Shown here in pieces: positions 35,218 through 43,185 of a stretch of DNA of 64,000 bases. Both the position numbers and the translations under genes were made by a program. The number at the start of each line of letters is the position of its first letter. The stretch's first letter is position 1. This DNA is from Flavobacteriales bacterium (lineage in GTDB: Bacteria > Bacteroidota > Bacteroidia > Flavobacteriales > CAJXXR01): NCBI GenBank assembly GCA_025210805.1, contig JAOAQX010000018.1:1-64000 (forward strand), read 5' to 3'. The notes under the pieces were generated by a model, which was given only the letters and a program-made list of their open reading frames with translations, was not told where the DNA came from and did no database searches.

Positions 35218-36352
35218 AATTTAATTTAATTCTATCTACAGTTTGTTTTTTTAAGGAATCAACCACTTTTGCGTAAATCTGTGTTGTCTTTACATTCTTA
35301 TGTCCTAACATTTTAGATACAGTATATAAATCAGTTCCAGATTCCAATAGCAAAGTAGCATATGTGTGCCTAAAATTATGAAAAGATATTTTCTTTCTAA
35401 TCCCTGCATCAATTACCCATTGTTTTAAATGCTTATTATTGTATGCAGAATATTTGATTTCTTCAAATACATTCATACTTCCATCTAAACGATCTCCTAG
35501 TAGTTCATAGGCTTGTTCTGATATAGGGTGAAATTCATTTTCTTTTGTTTTCTTTTGAGTAAAAACAATTTTATATTCACTATTTTCAACTCTTACTTCA
35601 GACCATTTTAACTTGTTAATATCTGAAAATCTTAACCCTGTTAGGGCAGAAAACAAAGCCATTTTTTTTATAACTTCATTTTTACATGGTGTCTTTACTA
35701 GCCTGTTTAATTCTTCAATTGAAAGATACTCTCTAATACTTTCCTCTTCTTTTATAGGTGCAATTTGGGAATTTAGATCAGTCGCTAAATAATCATCCTT
35801 ATATGCTTGTTTTAAACATGCTTTCACCTTTTTAAAGTAAGATGATGCAGTATTTTTTGACAGTTTTTTCCCTATAACATTACGACTGTCACAACTCAAC
35901 AAGTATTGTTTGAAATTTTCAAAGAAACTTATAGATAATTGATTAAATAGTATTTCACCATTTGTAAAATCATTTAAATATTTATAAGAAGCATACCAAC
36001 TATCTCTTGTTTTTCCTTCACGACTTTCTACCATCTTATAGAAGTATTCCAAAAAATTCGTTTTACCTAATTCATTCTTCTTTAACAACCCCTTCTCATA
36101 TTCAGTATATATTTCAGGTTTATTTAATTCGTTTTCCCTTTTCTGACGAATTCCTTCTGCGATATATAACATTTCAGATTTATGCTTCTTATCTTTTCTA
36201 TTTTTAGGTTTTTCCAAAACATACATTCTCAAGAATTCTCTTCTTGTTTTCTTATTGGTTTTTGGATTGAAAATAGCAGGGTAGAAATCTAGATAAAGAC
36301 TTAAACGACCGTCTTTTATTGGCTTTAATCTTAAAGTAACTTTTATAGCCAT
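35204..36352 (-). CDS. int: Tyrosine recombinase/integrase
   Basis: A 382-residue integrase of the Bacteroidota SAM-like type: an arm-binding N-terminus (MAIKVTLRLKPIKDGRLSLYLDF), a SAM-like core-binding domain (about 95-195) and a catalytic domain with R241 (LTGLRFSDI), H325xxR328 (FHNFRHTYA), H351 (LGHKN) and nucleophile Y360 (TQIYAKV). All catalytic residues are present. As the second gene from the right end, it is presumed to recombine the GTACA-N6-GTACAAA sites. Confidence 0.93.
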   Translation of the reverse strand: MAIKVTLRLKPIKDGRLSLYLDFYPAIFNPKTNKKTRREFLRMYVLEKPKNRKDKKHKSEMLYIAEGIRQKRENELNKPEIYTEYEKGLLKKNELGKTNFLEYFYKMVESREGKTRDSWYASYKYLNDFTNGEILFNQLSISFFENFKQYLLSCDSRNVIGKKLSKNTASSYFKKVKACLKQAYKDDYLATDLNSQIAPIKEEESIREYLSIEELNRLVKTPCKNEVIKKMALFSALTGLRFSDINKLKWSEVRVENSEYKIVFTQKKTKENEFHPISEQAYELLGDRLDGSMNVFEEIKYSAYNNKHLKQWVIDAGIRKKISFHNFRHTYATLLLESGTDLYTVSKMLGHKNVKTTQIYAKVVDSLKKQTVDRIKLNFEDE

Positions 36353-36369
36353 GATAATAGTAAAATTAG

Positions 36370-36930
36370 TTAAACATTAAAAATTCGCTCAATATCCTGA
36401 ATAGAATAATAAGTAACACCATCTTGTTTTATTCTTTTTATTCCATGTTTACTTACATAATTATAAATAGTATTTCTCGAAACATTAAACTTATTAATAA
36501 TTTGTTCCATTATATAACAGTCATCTATAGTTAGTTCCTTTACAGGTATGGTAGTTTTTTTCTCAAATAAAATTTCAATATCTGATCGTTTAATTCGTGT
36601 TAATCTTTTACTCAGATTATATGAGTTAATACTTTTCTCTTTTATCATTCTGTATACTGTCATTTTTGAACAATTCAATAAATGTGCAACTTCATTAACC
36701 GTTAGAAATTCTTTACCCTTAATTAAAGCCATAGATAAAGCATTAACTTTCGGTTTTATTTGCTGATTTACTTCACCTTCTACCTCCTTCTTTACTTCTA
36801 ATCTTTTTCTAATCTTATAATGTTTAGAGTTACACTTATGAGAACAATATTTTGTAGTTCTTTTTTGAGCTTCAAACATATTCCCACATTGCAAACAAGG
36901 TTTTAGAATCGTAAAAGTTGATTTTGTCAT
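36370..36930 (-). CDS. Zinc-finger plus double helix-turn-helix protein
   Basis: A 186-residue DNA-binding protein. Residues 13-40 hold a treble-clef-like zinc site (CLQCGNMFEAQKRTTKYCSHKC, C13/C16/C31/C35 approximately). Two HTH_17 domains follow: LTVNEVAHLLNCSKMTVYRMIKE (about 77-120) and IINKFNVSRNTIYNYVSKHG (about 147-186). Such paired excisionase folds regulate integration modules. It is the first gene of the integrase operon, 18 nt before int, and its promoter box overlaps the candidate attR. Confidence 0.82.
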   Translation of the reverse strand: MTKSTFTILKPCLQCGNMFEAQKRTTKYCSHKCNSKHYKIRKRLEVKKEVEGEVNQQIKPKVNALSMALIKGKEFLTVNEVAHLLNCSKMTVYRMIKEKSINSYNLSKRLTRIKRSDIEILFEKKTTIPVKELTIDDCYIMEQIINKFNVSRNTIYNYVSKHGIKRIKQDGVTYYSIQDIERIFNV

Positions 36931-37047
36931 TTATACCATTTTTAAGTAACGATTAAAATAATTAGAATATAATAAGGTTTATTAAGTAACTTTATTTCTC
37001 CCTATATCCAATTATTTTCCAATTTTTGTATCGCAAAAACACAAAAG

Positions 37048-37065
37048 GTACAGCAAAGGTACAAA
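37048..37065. other. Candidate attR overlapping a promoter
   Basis: GTACA, GCAAAG, GTACAAA: the right-hand partner of 16267-16284. The minus-strand -7 box TACCTTTG (37061-37054) spans the variable six bases. With the attL centre the same place would read TACCGTAT, which lacks the TTTG, so the promoter would depend on which centre is present. Confidence 0.4.
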
Positions 37066-37120
37066 TTAGAGACAAATAAAACATATATAATCACAAAACA
37101 ATCATATATAACAAAATTAA

Positions 37121-37154
37121 AAAACCCAGATAAACAATAGTTTATATGGGTTTT
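37121..37154 (-). terminator. Intrinsic terminator of mnmE
   Basis: Stem AAAACCCA-G-ATAAAC / GTTTAT-A-TGGGTTTT with a 4-nt loop and one mismatch, followed by a T-run on the minus strand. It lies 33 nt past the mnmE stop and separates mnmE from the mobile element. Confidence 0.8.
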
Positions 37155-37186
37155 ATTCTATTTTGATAATCCTTTATTTTACATGG

Positions 37187-38578
37187 TTACTTCCCTATAC
37201 AAAAACTACTAAAAATCTTCCCTAGGATATCTTCATCCACGTCTATATTTCCTGTGATGGTTCCTAGGTAGTGGAGCGATTGACGGATGTCCATCGCAAG
37301 GAGGTCGCCTGGAATTTGGAGTTGGAGTCCTTCTTGGGTTTTTCTGATAAAATCTAAGGCTTGGGTGAGTGCCTCGTAGTGTCGGCTATTGGTAACTATG
37401 GTATCGTTGTTGGTTAGAGCACCTTTTTCTACTAAGGAAATAAGTAGGTGGGTGAGTTTTTCTACGCCTTGTTTTTGTTTGGCAGAGAGGGCAATAAAAT
37501 GAGATAAATTTTGGAGTTCTGTAGGAATTTCCTTTTCTAGGGCATCCACTTTATTGAGAATAGGAATCAGAAGTTTATCGGGGTATTTTTTGGCTATTTT
37601 TTGGATTTCTTCCAAGTATTCACTTTGTTTATTATGAAGCCTTTGAGCATCCATCATATACAAAACCACTCGGGAAGAAGCGATTTTCTCATAAGTCTTT
37701 TGGATTCCGATAGACTCAATGGTATCAGCTGTTTTTCGAATTCCAGCGGTGTCTATAAATCGGTAACAAATTCCATCGAGTACCAATTCGTCTTCAATAG
37801 TATCTCGGGTAGTTCCCTCTATGTCAGATACTATAGCGCGTTCTTCATTGAGCAAAGCGTTGAGTAAGGTAGATTTCCCCACATTGGGCTCTCCTACTAT
37901 TGCTACGGGGATTCCTTCTTTGATCACATTTCCTAAGGAGAAAGAATCAGAGAGGTATTTTAAGGCCTTTTCAAGTTTATGGAGTAATTCGTGAAGCTCC
38001 GATCGATCGGCAAATTCTACGTCTTCTTCAGAGAAATCGAGTTCTAACTCAATCATGGCGGCAAAGTGAATCAGTTGCTCTCTAAGATCCTGTAGATCAT
38101 TGGAAAAACCTCCACGCATTTGTTGCATGGCATTTTGGTGAGAAGCATCGGAGTTTGCGGCTATCAAATCGGCTACGGCTTCGGCTTGGGCAAGATCCAT
38201 TTTTCCATTGAGGTAGGCTCGCATGGTAAATTCTCCTGCAGTTGCCATTCTTGCTCCTTTTTTGATGAGTAGTTGAAGGACTTGTTGCTGTATAAAGACG
38301 GAACCATGACAGGAAATTTCAACCACATTTTCACCCGTGTAGGAATGCGGATTTTTAAAAACAGAAAACAAAGCTCGATCCAATATTCTTTCTCCATCCA
38401 CCACATCTCCAAGGCTGATGGTGTGGCTATTCTTTTCTACCAAGGCTTTTTCATTTACTGCCGACTTAAAAACGCTATTGGCAATATGAATGGCGTTTTC
38501 TCCTGATAAACGAATCACGGCTATGGCTCCTGCTCCATTTGCCGTAGCTAATGCCACAATGGTATCTTGAATGTTCAC
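37187..38578 (-). CDS. mnmE: tRNA modification GTPase MnmE
   Basis: A 463-residue enzyme of normal length that, with MnmG, makes the 5-carboxymethylaminomethyl modification at U34 of tRNAs. It has the tetrahydrofolate-binding N-terminal domain (AVIRLSGENA, CHGSVFIQQQVL), the G domain with GEPNVGKST, DIEGTTRDT and DTAG, and the invariant C-terminal FCIGK with C460. A conserved housekeeping gene, it marks the chromosomal side of the element's right end. Confidence 0.97.
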   Translation of the reverse strand: MNIQDTIVALATANGAGAIAVIRLSGENAIHIANSVFKSAVNEKALVEKNSHTISLGDVVDGERILDRALFSVFKNPHSYTGENVVEISCHGSVFIQQQVLQLLIKKGARMATAGEFTMRAYLNGKMDLAQAEAVADLIAANSDASHQNAMQQMRGGFSNDLQDLREQLIHFAAMIELELDFSEEDVEFADRSELHELLHKLEKALKYLSDSFSLGNVIKEGIPVAIVGEPNVGKSTLLNALLNEERAIVSDIEGTTRDTIEDELVLDGICYRFIDTAGIRKTADTIESIGIQKTYEKIASSRVVLYMMDAQRLHNKQSEYLEEIQKIAKKYPDKLLIPILNKVDALEKEIPTELQNLSHFIALSAKQKQGVEKLTHLLISLVEKGALTNNDTIVTNSRHYEALTQALDFIRKTQEGLQLQIPGDLLAMDIRQSLHYLGTITGNIDVDEDILGKIFSSFCIGK

Positions 38579-38596
38579 TTTGCTACAATTTTTTCA

Positions 38597-38604
38597 CAAA
38601 AGTA
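38597..38604 (-). promoter_or_regulatory. -7 box TACTTTTG of mnmE
   Basis: TAnnTTTG on the minus strand, 18 nt before the ATG at 38578, implying a very short leader. No clear -33 element. Confidence 0.5.
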
Positions 38605-38801
38605 CTCAATTCATAGACTTCTTGCTGTAAATTCACATTACTGCCTATCAAAACATGTCTATCGACAAAACAAGGCTCAGGTTTGTTTTTTTTGAGGGTT
38701 AGTGGTAATTCCTAATAGAGTGCAATTATATACGGTTTCTCATATATAGTTATTCTCCAAGTAAAATTTACATTTAAAGTACTTTTGTATTTGTTCTTTG
38801 T

Positions 38802-39581
38802 TCATTCATAGTGTTTTTTAATTTCTGTCAATATATTAAAGACCACTGTATCATTCTTTTCCTCTGCTCTTCTTTTCCAAAAAGTAATTGTCCAGTAATC
38901 ACTATGACTATAATCTATTTCTGCTTTAGCATAGATTTCTTTAAAATAGGATTCTTTATCTTCCTGTTGTTCAATATCATTGAATGAATTTAAAAGATCC
39001 GTAACAATTTTATTAAAAACTTTATCATAAATACTTTTAGGTATTCTGTTATAAAAATAACTTTTATAGGTATTAAATTCTTCCTCCAATTTTTGTGGAT
39101 TTCGGTATCTATTCAAAAAATGACGAACTACCTTAGCATCAAATGATGCATTATATTCAAATAAATCCCTTGGAAACCAATAACCAACTGAAAAGTCATT
39201 ATAATATATTGAATAACCTATTATTGATTCGATAAAATCAACTTTTCCTTTATAATCAATTAGCAGATCTACAATATAATCCATACAATCGCTAGGTAAA
39301 TTGACATCTTCAATATGATCCTTCAAACAGGTATTTACCCTATAATAATCTACAATATTTAAATCTAAATATTCATAATGAGATTGACTACGGCTTAACT
39401 CTCGGATTGATTCTATTCTTTTTTCCAATCGTGATATTTTGTTGGCTCTTTTTAAATTATTATTTATTTTTTTATCTAACTGTACACTAAGGGTATTTGA
39501 TAATTTTGTATAATAGGATGCAATATTCAAAATTATAAGCCCTAACACTGCAATAATAAGTGTCGTTTTTTTCATAATCAA
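38802..39581 (-). CDS. Candidate immunity protein, paralogue 2
   Basis: A 259-residue protein with one N-terminal hydrophobic helix (about 5-24), then a helical, acidic/aromatic domain. Its C-terminus (SDYWTITFWKRRAEEKNDTVVFNILTEIKKHYE) aligns with that of the next gene upstream, showing tandem duplication and divergence. Start and stop overlap by 4 nt with that paralogue. Position at the end of a T6SS effector array, behind a decayed lysozyme domain, suggests membrane-anchored immunity to a peptidoglycan-attacking toxin. This is inference. Confidence 0.65.
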   Translation of the reverse strand: MIMKKTTLIIAVLGLIILNIASYYTKLSNTLSVQLDKKINNNLKRANKISRLEKRIESIRELSRSQSHYEYLDLNIVDYYRVNTCLKDHIEDVNLPSDCMDYIVDLLIDYKGKVDFIESIIGYSIYYNDFSVGYWFPRDLFEYNASFDAKVVRHFLNRYRNPQKLEEEFNTYKSYFYNRIPKSIYDKVFNKIVTDLLNSFNDIEQQEDKESYFKEIYAKAEIDYSHSDYWTITFWKRRAEEKNDTVVFNILTEIKKHYE

Positions 39582-40588
39582 TCGTTATAATGTTTTTGTA
39601 TTTCTTTGAGAATTTTATAAACTGCTTGGTCATTTTTTTCAGTAAAACGTCTATCCCAAAAACCAAACCCCCAATAACTATCAAAGGAGTCCACAAATTC
39701 ATAGGTTGGGTAGCTAAGAAACACAATATTGTTATAGGTATGCTGAGAGCCAACTGAATCAATATAAATATTGTGTGCTTGGTAAAATTCTCTATAATTG
39801 GGTTCTTGTATAATTCTATCATAGATAACAATAAGGTCATCGATCATTTTGGCAACCAAATTGTATTTTGATTTTGAAACAACTGCATAAATATACCCTC
39901 TATTTGTTTCCCACAATTCTGTAATAGAACTAGCAGACCTATCAAAATTTCTAATCTTTCTTTGAATATATTTTATTTTACTTTTATATTCATAATCTTC
40001 AAGATTATGAAATACGATATCATTTTGACTTACAAATGCATTTTTTGAATCATCTGAACTAGGTACAATTGTGATAGGAAAATAGGAATTACTCCGTTCC
40101 AAATAATATGGATTATTACCTGTATAAATTGAATTAACAATAGAATCAACTTCTTTCCAGTATTCTAAACTATACTCTTTATTCTCAAATTTCAAAATAT
40201 CATTTTCTAAAAAACTTTCTTCAAAAGAAAAATCTTCTGGATCAAAACTAAGAGCAGACTCCTCAATGAAAGCACTATAGCCAATTAAGTTCTTTTTTGC
40301 CCTGAAAAGTTCTTCAATGATATCGAATTCTGATTCTGTAAACTTGCATTTTTTAGGTATATTTTCTGTACTCCTCTCACGATCAACCCTATCTACAAGA
40401 TCTACGTAACTGAAGTATTTAGAACCTAAAAACGCCAATGCGATTGTGAGCCAAATCACAGAAGTTAGCAACATCTGCAATGCTATAAATTGATACTCTG
40501 AACTTTTCCTCTTACGATAGAGCAAAAATAAAATTATCGTCATACACAAAACACTGAATACCACTAATATTTGTTTTTCAAAAGTCAT
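39578..40588 (-). CDS. Candidate immunity protein, paralogue 1
   Basis: A 336-residue protein with two N-terminal transmembrane helices (about 5-23 and 33-55) and a large C-terminal domain ending SYWGFGFWDRRFTEKNDQAVYKILKEIQKHYND, homologous to the downstream gene. No named family is recognised. It overlaps the upstream lipoprotein gene by 11 nt, so it belongs to one operon with the effector genes. Confidence 0.65.
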   Translation of the reverse strand: MTFEKQILVVFSVLCMTIILFLLYRKRKSSEYQFIALQMLLTSVIWLTIALAFLGSKYFSYVDLVDRVDRERSTENIPKKCKFTESEFDIIEELFRAKKNLIGYSAFIEESALSFDPEDFSFEESFLENDILKFENKEYSLEYWKEVDSIVNSIYTGNNPYYLERSNSYFPITIVPSSDDSKNAFVSQNDIVFHNLEDYEYKSKIKYIQRKIRNFDRSASSITELWETNRGYIYAVVSKSKYNLVAKMIDDLIVIYDRIIQEPNYREFYQAHNIYIDSVGSQHTYNNIVFLSYPTYEFVDSFDSYWGFGFWDRRFTEKNDQAVYKILKEIQKHYND

Positions 40589-41519
40589 TGTCTAATTTTT
40601 TAAATTTACCTTCATTCATTACTTTGTATCTAACTTTCTCTATTAGATTTCTATTTTTTAAACTTTTTTCTTTTTTAATAGTAAGTTGATAATCTTTATT
40701 TATCGAAAAGCTTGTTAATAATACTCCGAAATCATCTTCCTGTTCAGTTTCCTCAAAGTACATAATTCTCATATAATCTAACATCTGCATTTGATTATTG
40801 AAAATAGCTAAACAATATTGTTCATCTCCTCTTGGATGATGCCCTCTAATCAAAATAGGGTTCAAATCATAAATCATAGGAAGTTTTAAAAGGCTAAGGT
40901 TTTCCATATCAATTTCGGAAAAAACACCTTTAATTGGCGTAAAAGTTAATGATTTGGATTTGTCATAATCTATTGGCAAAATGTAGGTTTCTAGGTTTTC
41001 TATCTCCACTTTAACGTCTTTGGTCTTTTGGGTTAAAGGTTTTGTTTTTTCAAAGACATGATAATAAACTCCATACTCTCTAATCAAAAATTTATCTCCA
41101 AAATCAAAAAGCTTATTCATTGGTGGATCACAATCTAATTTATAAAGCCCTTTAAATTTTTTTTCATCCAGATTAAGTGTATCCTTTAAAAACATTTTTA
41201 TTCTTTTCCTGTCATCATCACCCCCATTTATATTAAAATCTAAGCTTTCTTTTATCAAATCCCCATTTACCAAACATGCAGGAGTAATGGTATCACCTAT
41301 TGCATAAAAAATACTGTCATTCCTCAGGACAATATATTGATCTTTGTAATCAAAAAGAGTTTCTATTTCATTTTTGGGATCTAATACAAATTGCCTGGAC
41401 TTCGTAAAATACCAAACTCCTTCTTTTTTGTCTTGCCCATTTCCATTACATGAAATAAACAATTGGATAAATAAGTAAATAAATACGCTACTTTTAGTGT
41501 GTTGAATCATAGTTCCCAT
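40578..41519 (-). CDS. Lipoprotein, candidate immunity protein
   Basis: A 313-residue protein with a lipoprotein signal peptide (SVFIYLFIQLFISC, lipobox cysteine about residue 24). The rest is beta-rich and unassigned. It overlaps the end of the broken GH24 lysozyme frame by 26 nt, the usual place of an immunity gene relative to its toxin. As a periplasm-facing lipoprotein it could neutralise a lysozyme there. Starts at 41519 or 41510 are both possible. Confidence 0.62.
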   Translation of the reverse strand: MGTMIQHTKSSVFIYLFIQLFISCNGNGQDKKEGVWYFTKSRQFVLDPKNEIETLFDYKDQYIVLRNDSIFYAIGDTITPACLVNGDLIKESLDFNINGGDDDRKRIKMFLKDTLNLDEKKFKGLYKLDCDPPMNKLFDFGDKFLIREYGVYYHVFEKTKPLTQKTKDVKVEIENLETYILPIDYDKSKSLTFTPIKGVFSEIDMENLSLLKLPMIYDLNPILIRGHHPRGDEQYCLAIFNNQMQMLDYMRIMYFEETEQEDDFGVLLTSFSINKDYQLTIKKEKSLKNRNLIEKVRYKVMNEGKFKKLDNDF

Positions 41520-42021
41520 TAATAAACATTTGATAATTTTGTTCTCTTCTTATTTTATTTTCAATATCTAAAAACTCTTTAGCAGCATCTTCATATTTTT
41601 CATCAATTAAATTCTTATACAACTTAGGAGCCTTTTCGTTTTTTAAGAAGTATGCCCCACAATTAAATAATAAATCTACTAATGCATCAAACTCTTTTTG
41701 ATAAAGATTAACCGTTACATCTCTTTGTACAGATTTTTCATATTTTTCTAAATTCTTTTTGAACAATACTGTCGCCTTTTCTTCAGTAATTCCATTTTTA
41801 AATTCATCAGGAATGGTAATATTATCTTTACTATTTCGTGCAATTAAATATCCATATCCAATTGTTGCATAACCTTTTGAATCATCATAAATATAAGGTT
41901 CAAATTTTTCCCATTCTTTTATGAATTCAATTAATTTGTCACAAGCCTTTAGGGTTTTTGGGTCTACTCGTTCTTCTTGTCCCTCCTGGTTTACTGTAGC
42001 TGTTTGACTTGCAGTATTACC
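41494..42021 (-). pseudogene. Orphan GH24 lysozyme toxin domain, 5' end lost
   Basis: An open minus-strand frame without any ATG, directly preceded by an in-frame TGA (42022-42024). It encodes about 175 residues: a GQEERVDPKTL linker, then a T4-lysozyme-like domain with the catalytic-region motifs IKEWEKFEPYIYDDSKGYA and TIGYGYLI, and further on FDALVDLLFNCGAYFL and RREQNYQMFINGNYDS. All core elements of a GH24 muramidase are present, but no start or delivery domain is. It is best read as the C-terminal toxin of a T6SS effector displaced by the intact effector upstream. Confidence 0.75.
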
Positions 42022-42152
42022 TCACATGTACTAGAAAAACCTTCTGTTTAGCAAGATTAACGATTGTAGTGGGTATTAATTCTGAATTGTTTTTTACAAA
42101 AAATTCTTTTGTTAGAAATTCTTGTGAAAATTCTCTAACATCTATATGTACC

Positions 42153-42218
42153 CAATTTCTGACCAACCAAATTACGGGTATTTATTTTAAAGTTAATGGT
42201 ATCAGCGTATTTTACAAT
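42153..42218 (-). pseudogene. Relic of an effector Ig-like repeat
   Basis: 66 bp that match 44779-44844, inside the large intact effector gene, at 62 positions. On the minus strand it encodes the same KINTRNLVGQ segment. Reading on toward the lysozyme frame needs at least two frameshifts, one of them just before 42021. It links the orphan lysozyme domain to a lost DUF4280-type effector. Confidence 0.8.
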
Positions 42219-42311
42219 CCTCTTCATCGTAATGTATTGATTTTAACCACTGATAAATAATCTCTCACACTCTTTATTTCAGCTTTTAAACATTTCTTTT
42301 ATAGAATTGAC

Positions 42312-43184
42312 CTATTGCTTTTTTAATATTAAAGAAGGTTTTCTAATAATGCCTCCTTTCTCTAGATTTAATATCTCTCCCTGTAGATAAATGTTTTGAT
42401 TATCGGTTACAACAATTTCGTATTCCCTAAACGACTTATCACTTTGCAATTCAGAATCATAAAATATGGTCTCTACATGGATTTTTAATACTTTATCTTC
42501 TGAACGTATCAAACTACCTCTAATGATTATCTCGTTCGGATATGAAACATTTTTAGCGTCTATTGTTTTTGAAAGATAAACAACACTGTCTGGTTCAACG
42601 ATATTTAACTTTACCTGTTCCTTGACCATAATATCAACTTCGCCTTGATTTCGAAGATTCTGAGTCCATGTTGTCACATTAATACCTTCATAAATTCCAG
42701 TAACATTTTCTAATGTTTCACAATGTACCTTACTATTGCACGCAAGACACGGTGGATCTGGCAGCCTATAATAGTTCAAACTATCTATTTGATATTTACT
42801 ATAATATTTTGTATCTTCTGTAATGCTCACTCCATCTTCTAGATATTCCCAATAAGTTATTCCTAGATTTTCGTCTTTCCACGTTACTTTATAAACATAG
42901 TCAATGTTCCCGTAAGAATTCGGCTCAAAACTCAATGAATATTCATTATTGACTAAGCTTACATTTTTTATTTTTTCATATTCATCCGACATTCTAAAGA
43001 AACGTAAGGAATCATTAAAAAACTTGAATGTATACATAATATCTTGCTCATCACATAATCTATAAAATTTCCCATCTTCCTCTAAAATCTGTACCCAAGT
43101 AGTTTTTTGTAATTTATCTGGAATTTCACTTTGTGAATCACAACCAACCAATATATATATAAAAATAAATAAATAATTCTTCAT
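42312..43184 (-). CDS. Lipoprotein, candidate immunity to the muramidase/peptidase effector
   Basis: A 290-residue lipoprotein (MKNYLFIFIYILVGC, cysteine 15). The mature part is beta-strand rich, with a CLAC pair near the middle. It begins one base after the stop of the large T6SS effector, the classic immunity-gene position, and would be held in the periplasm where both enzymatic domains of the effector act. No known immunity family is recognised. Confidence 0.65.
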   Translation of the reverse strand: MKNYLFIFIYILVGCDSQSEIPDKLQKTTWVQILEEDGKFYRLCDEQDIMYTFKFFNDSLRFFRMSDEYEKIKNVSLVNNEYSLSFEPNSYGNIDYVYKVTWKDENLGITYWEYLEDGVSITEDTKYYSKYQIDSLNYYRLPDPPCLACNSKVHCETLENVTGIYEGINVTTWTQNLRNQGEVDIMVKEQVKLNIVEPDSVVYLSKTIDAKNVSYPNEIIIRGSLIRSEDKVLKIHVETIFYDSELQSDKSFREYEIVVTDNQNIYLQGEILNLEKGGIIRKPSLILKKQ

Positions 43185-43185
43185 C

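Larger units (their letters stand above)
16267..37065 (-). mobile_element. Candidate satellite-like integrative element with defence cargo
   Basis: About 20.8 kb, every gene on the minus strand, bounded by matching GTACA-N6-GTACAAA sites. Integration and control functions sit at the right end (double-HTH protein, tyrosine recombinase, excisionase-like HTH). A Rep-like protein, small and large terminase and a serine recombinase follow, then two defence-type operons at the left end. No capsid, portal, protease, tail or lysis gene is present, which suggests a phage satellite or decayed prophage rather than a complete phage. Relaxase and type IV secretion genes are also absent, arguing against a conjugative element. 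Confidence 0.55.

Noticed and set aside
42009-42260. 83-codon plus-strand frame
   Set aside because: It is antisense to the effector relic at 42153-42218; a similar antisense frame lies opposite the intact effector gene near 44.8 kb.
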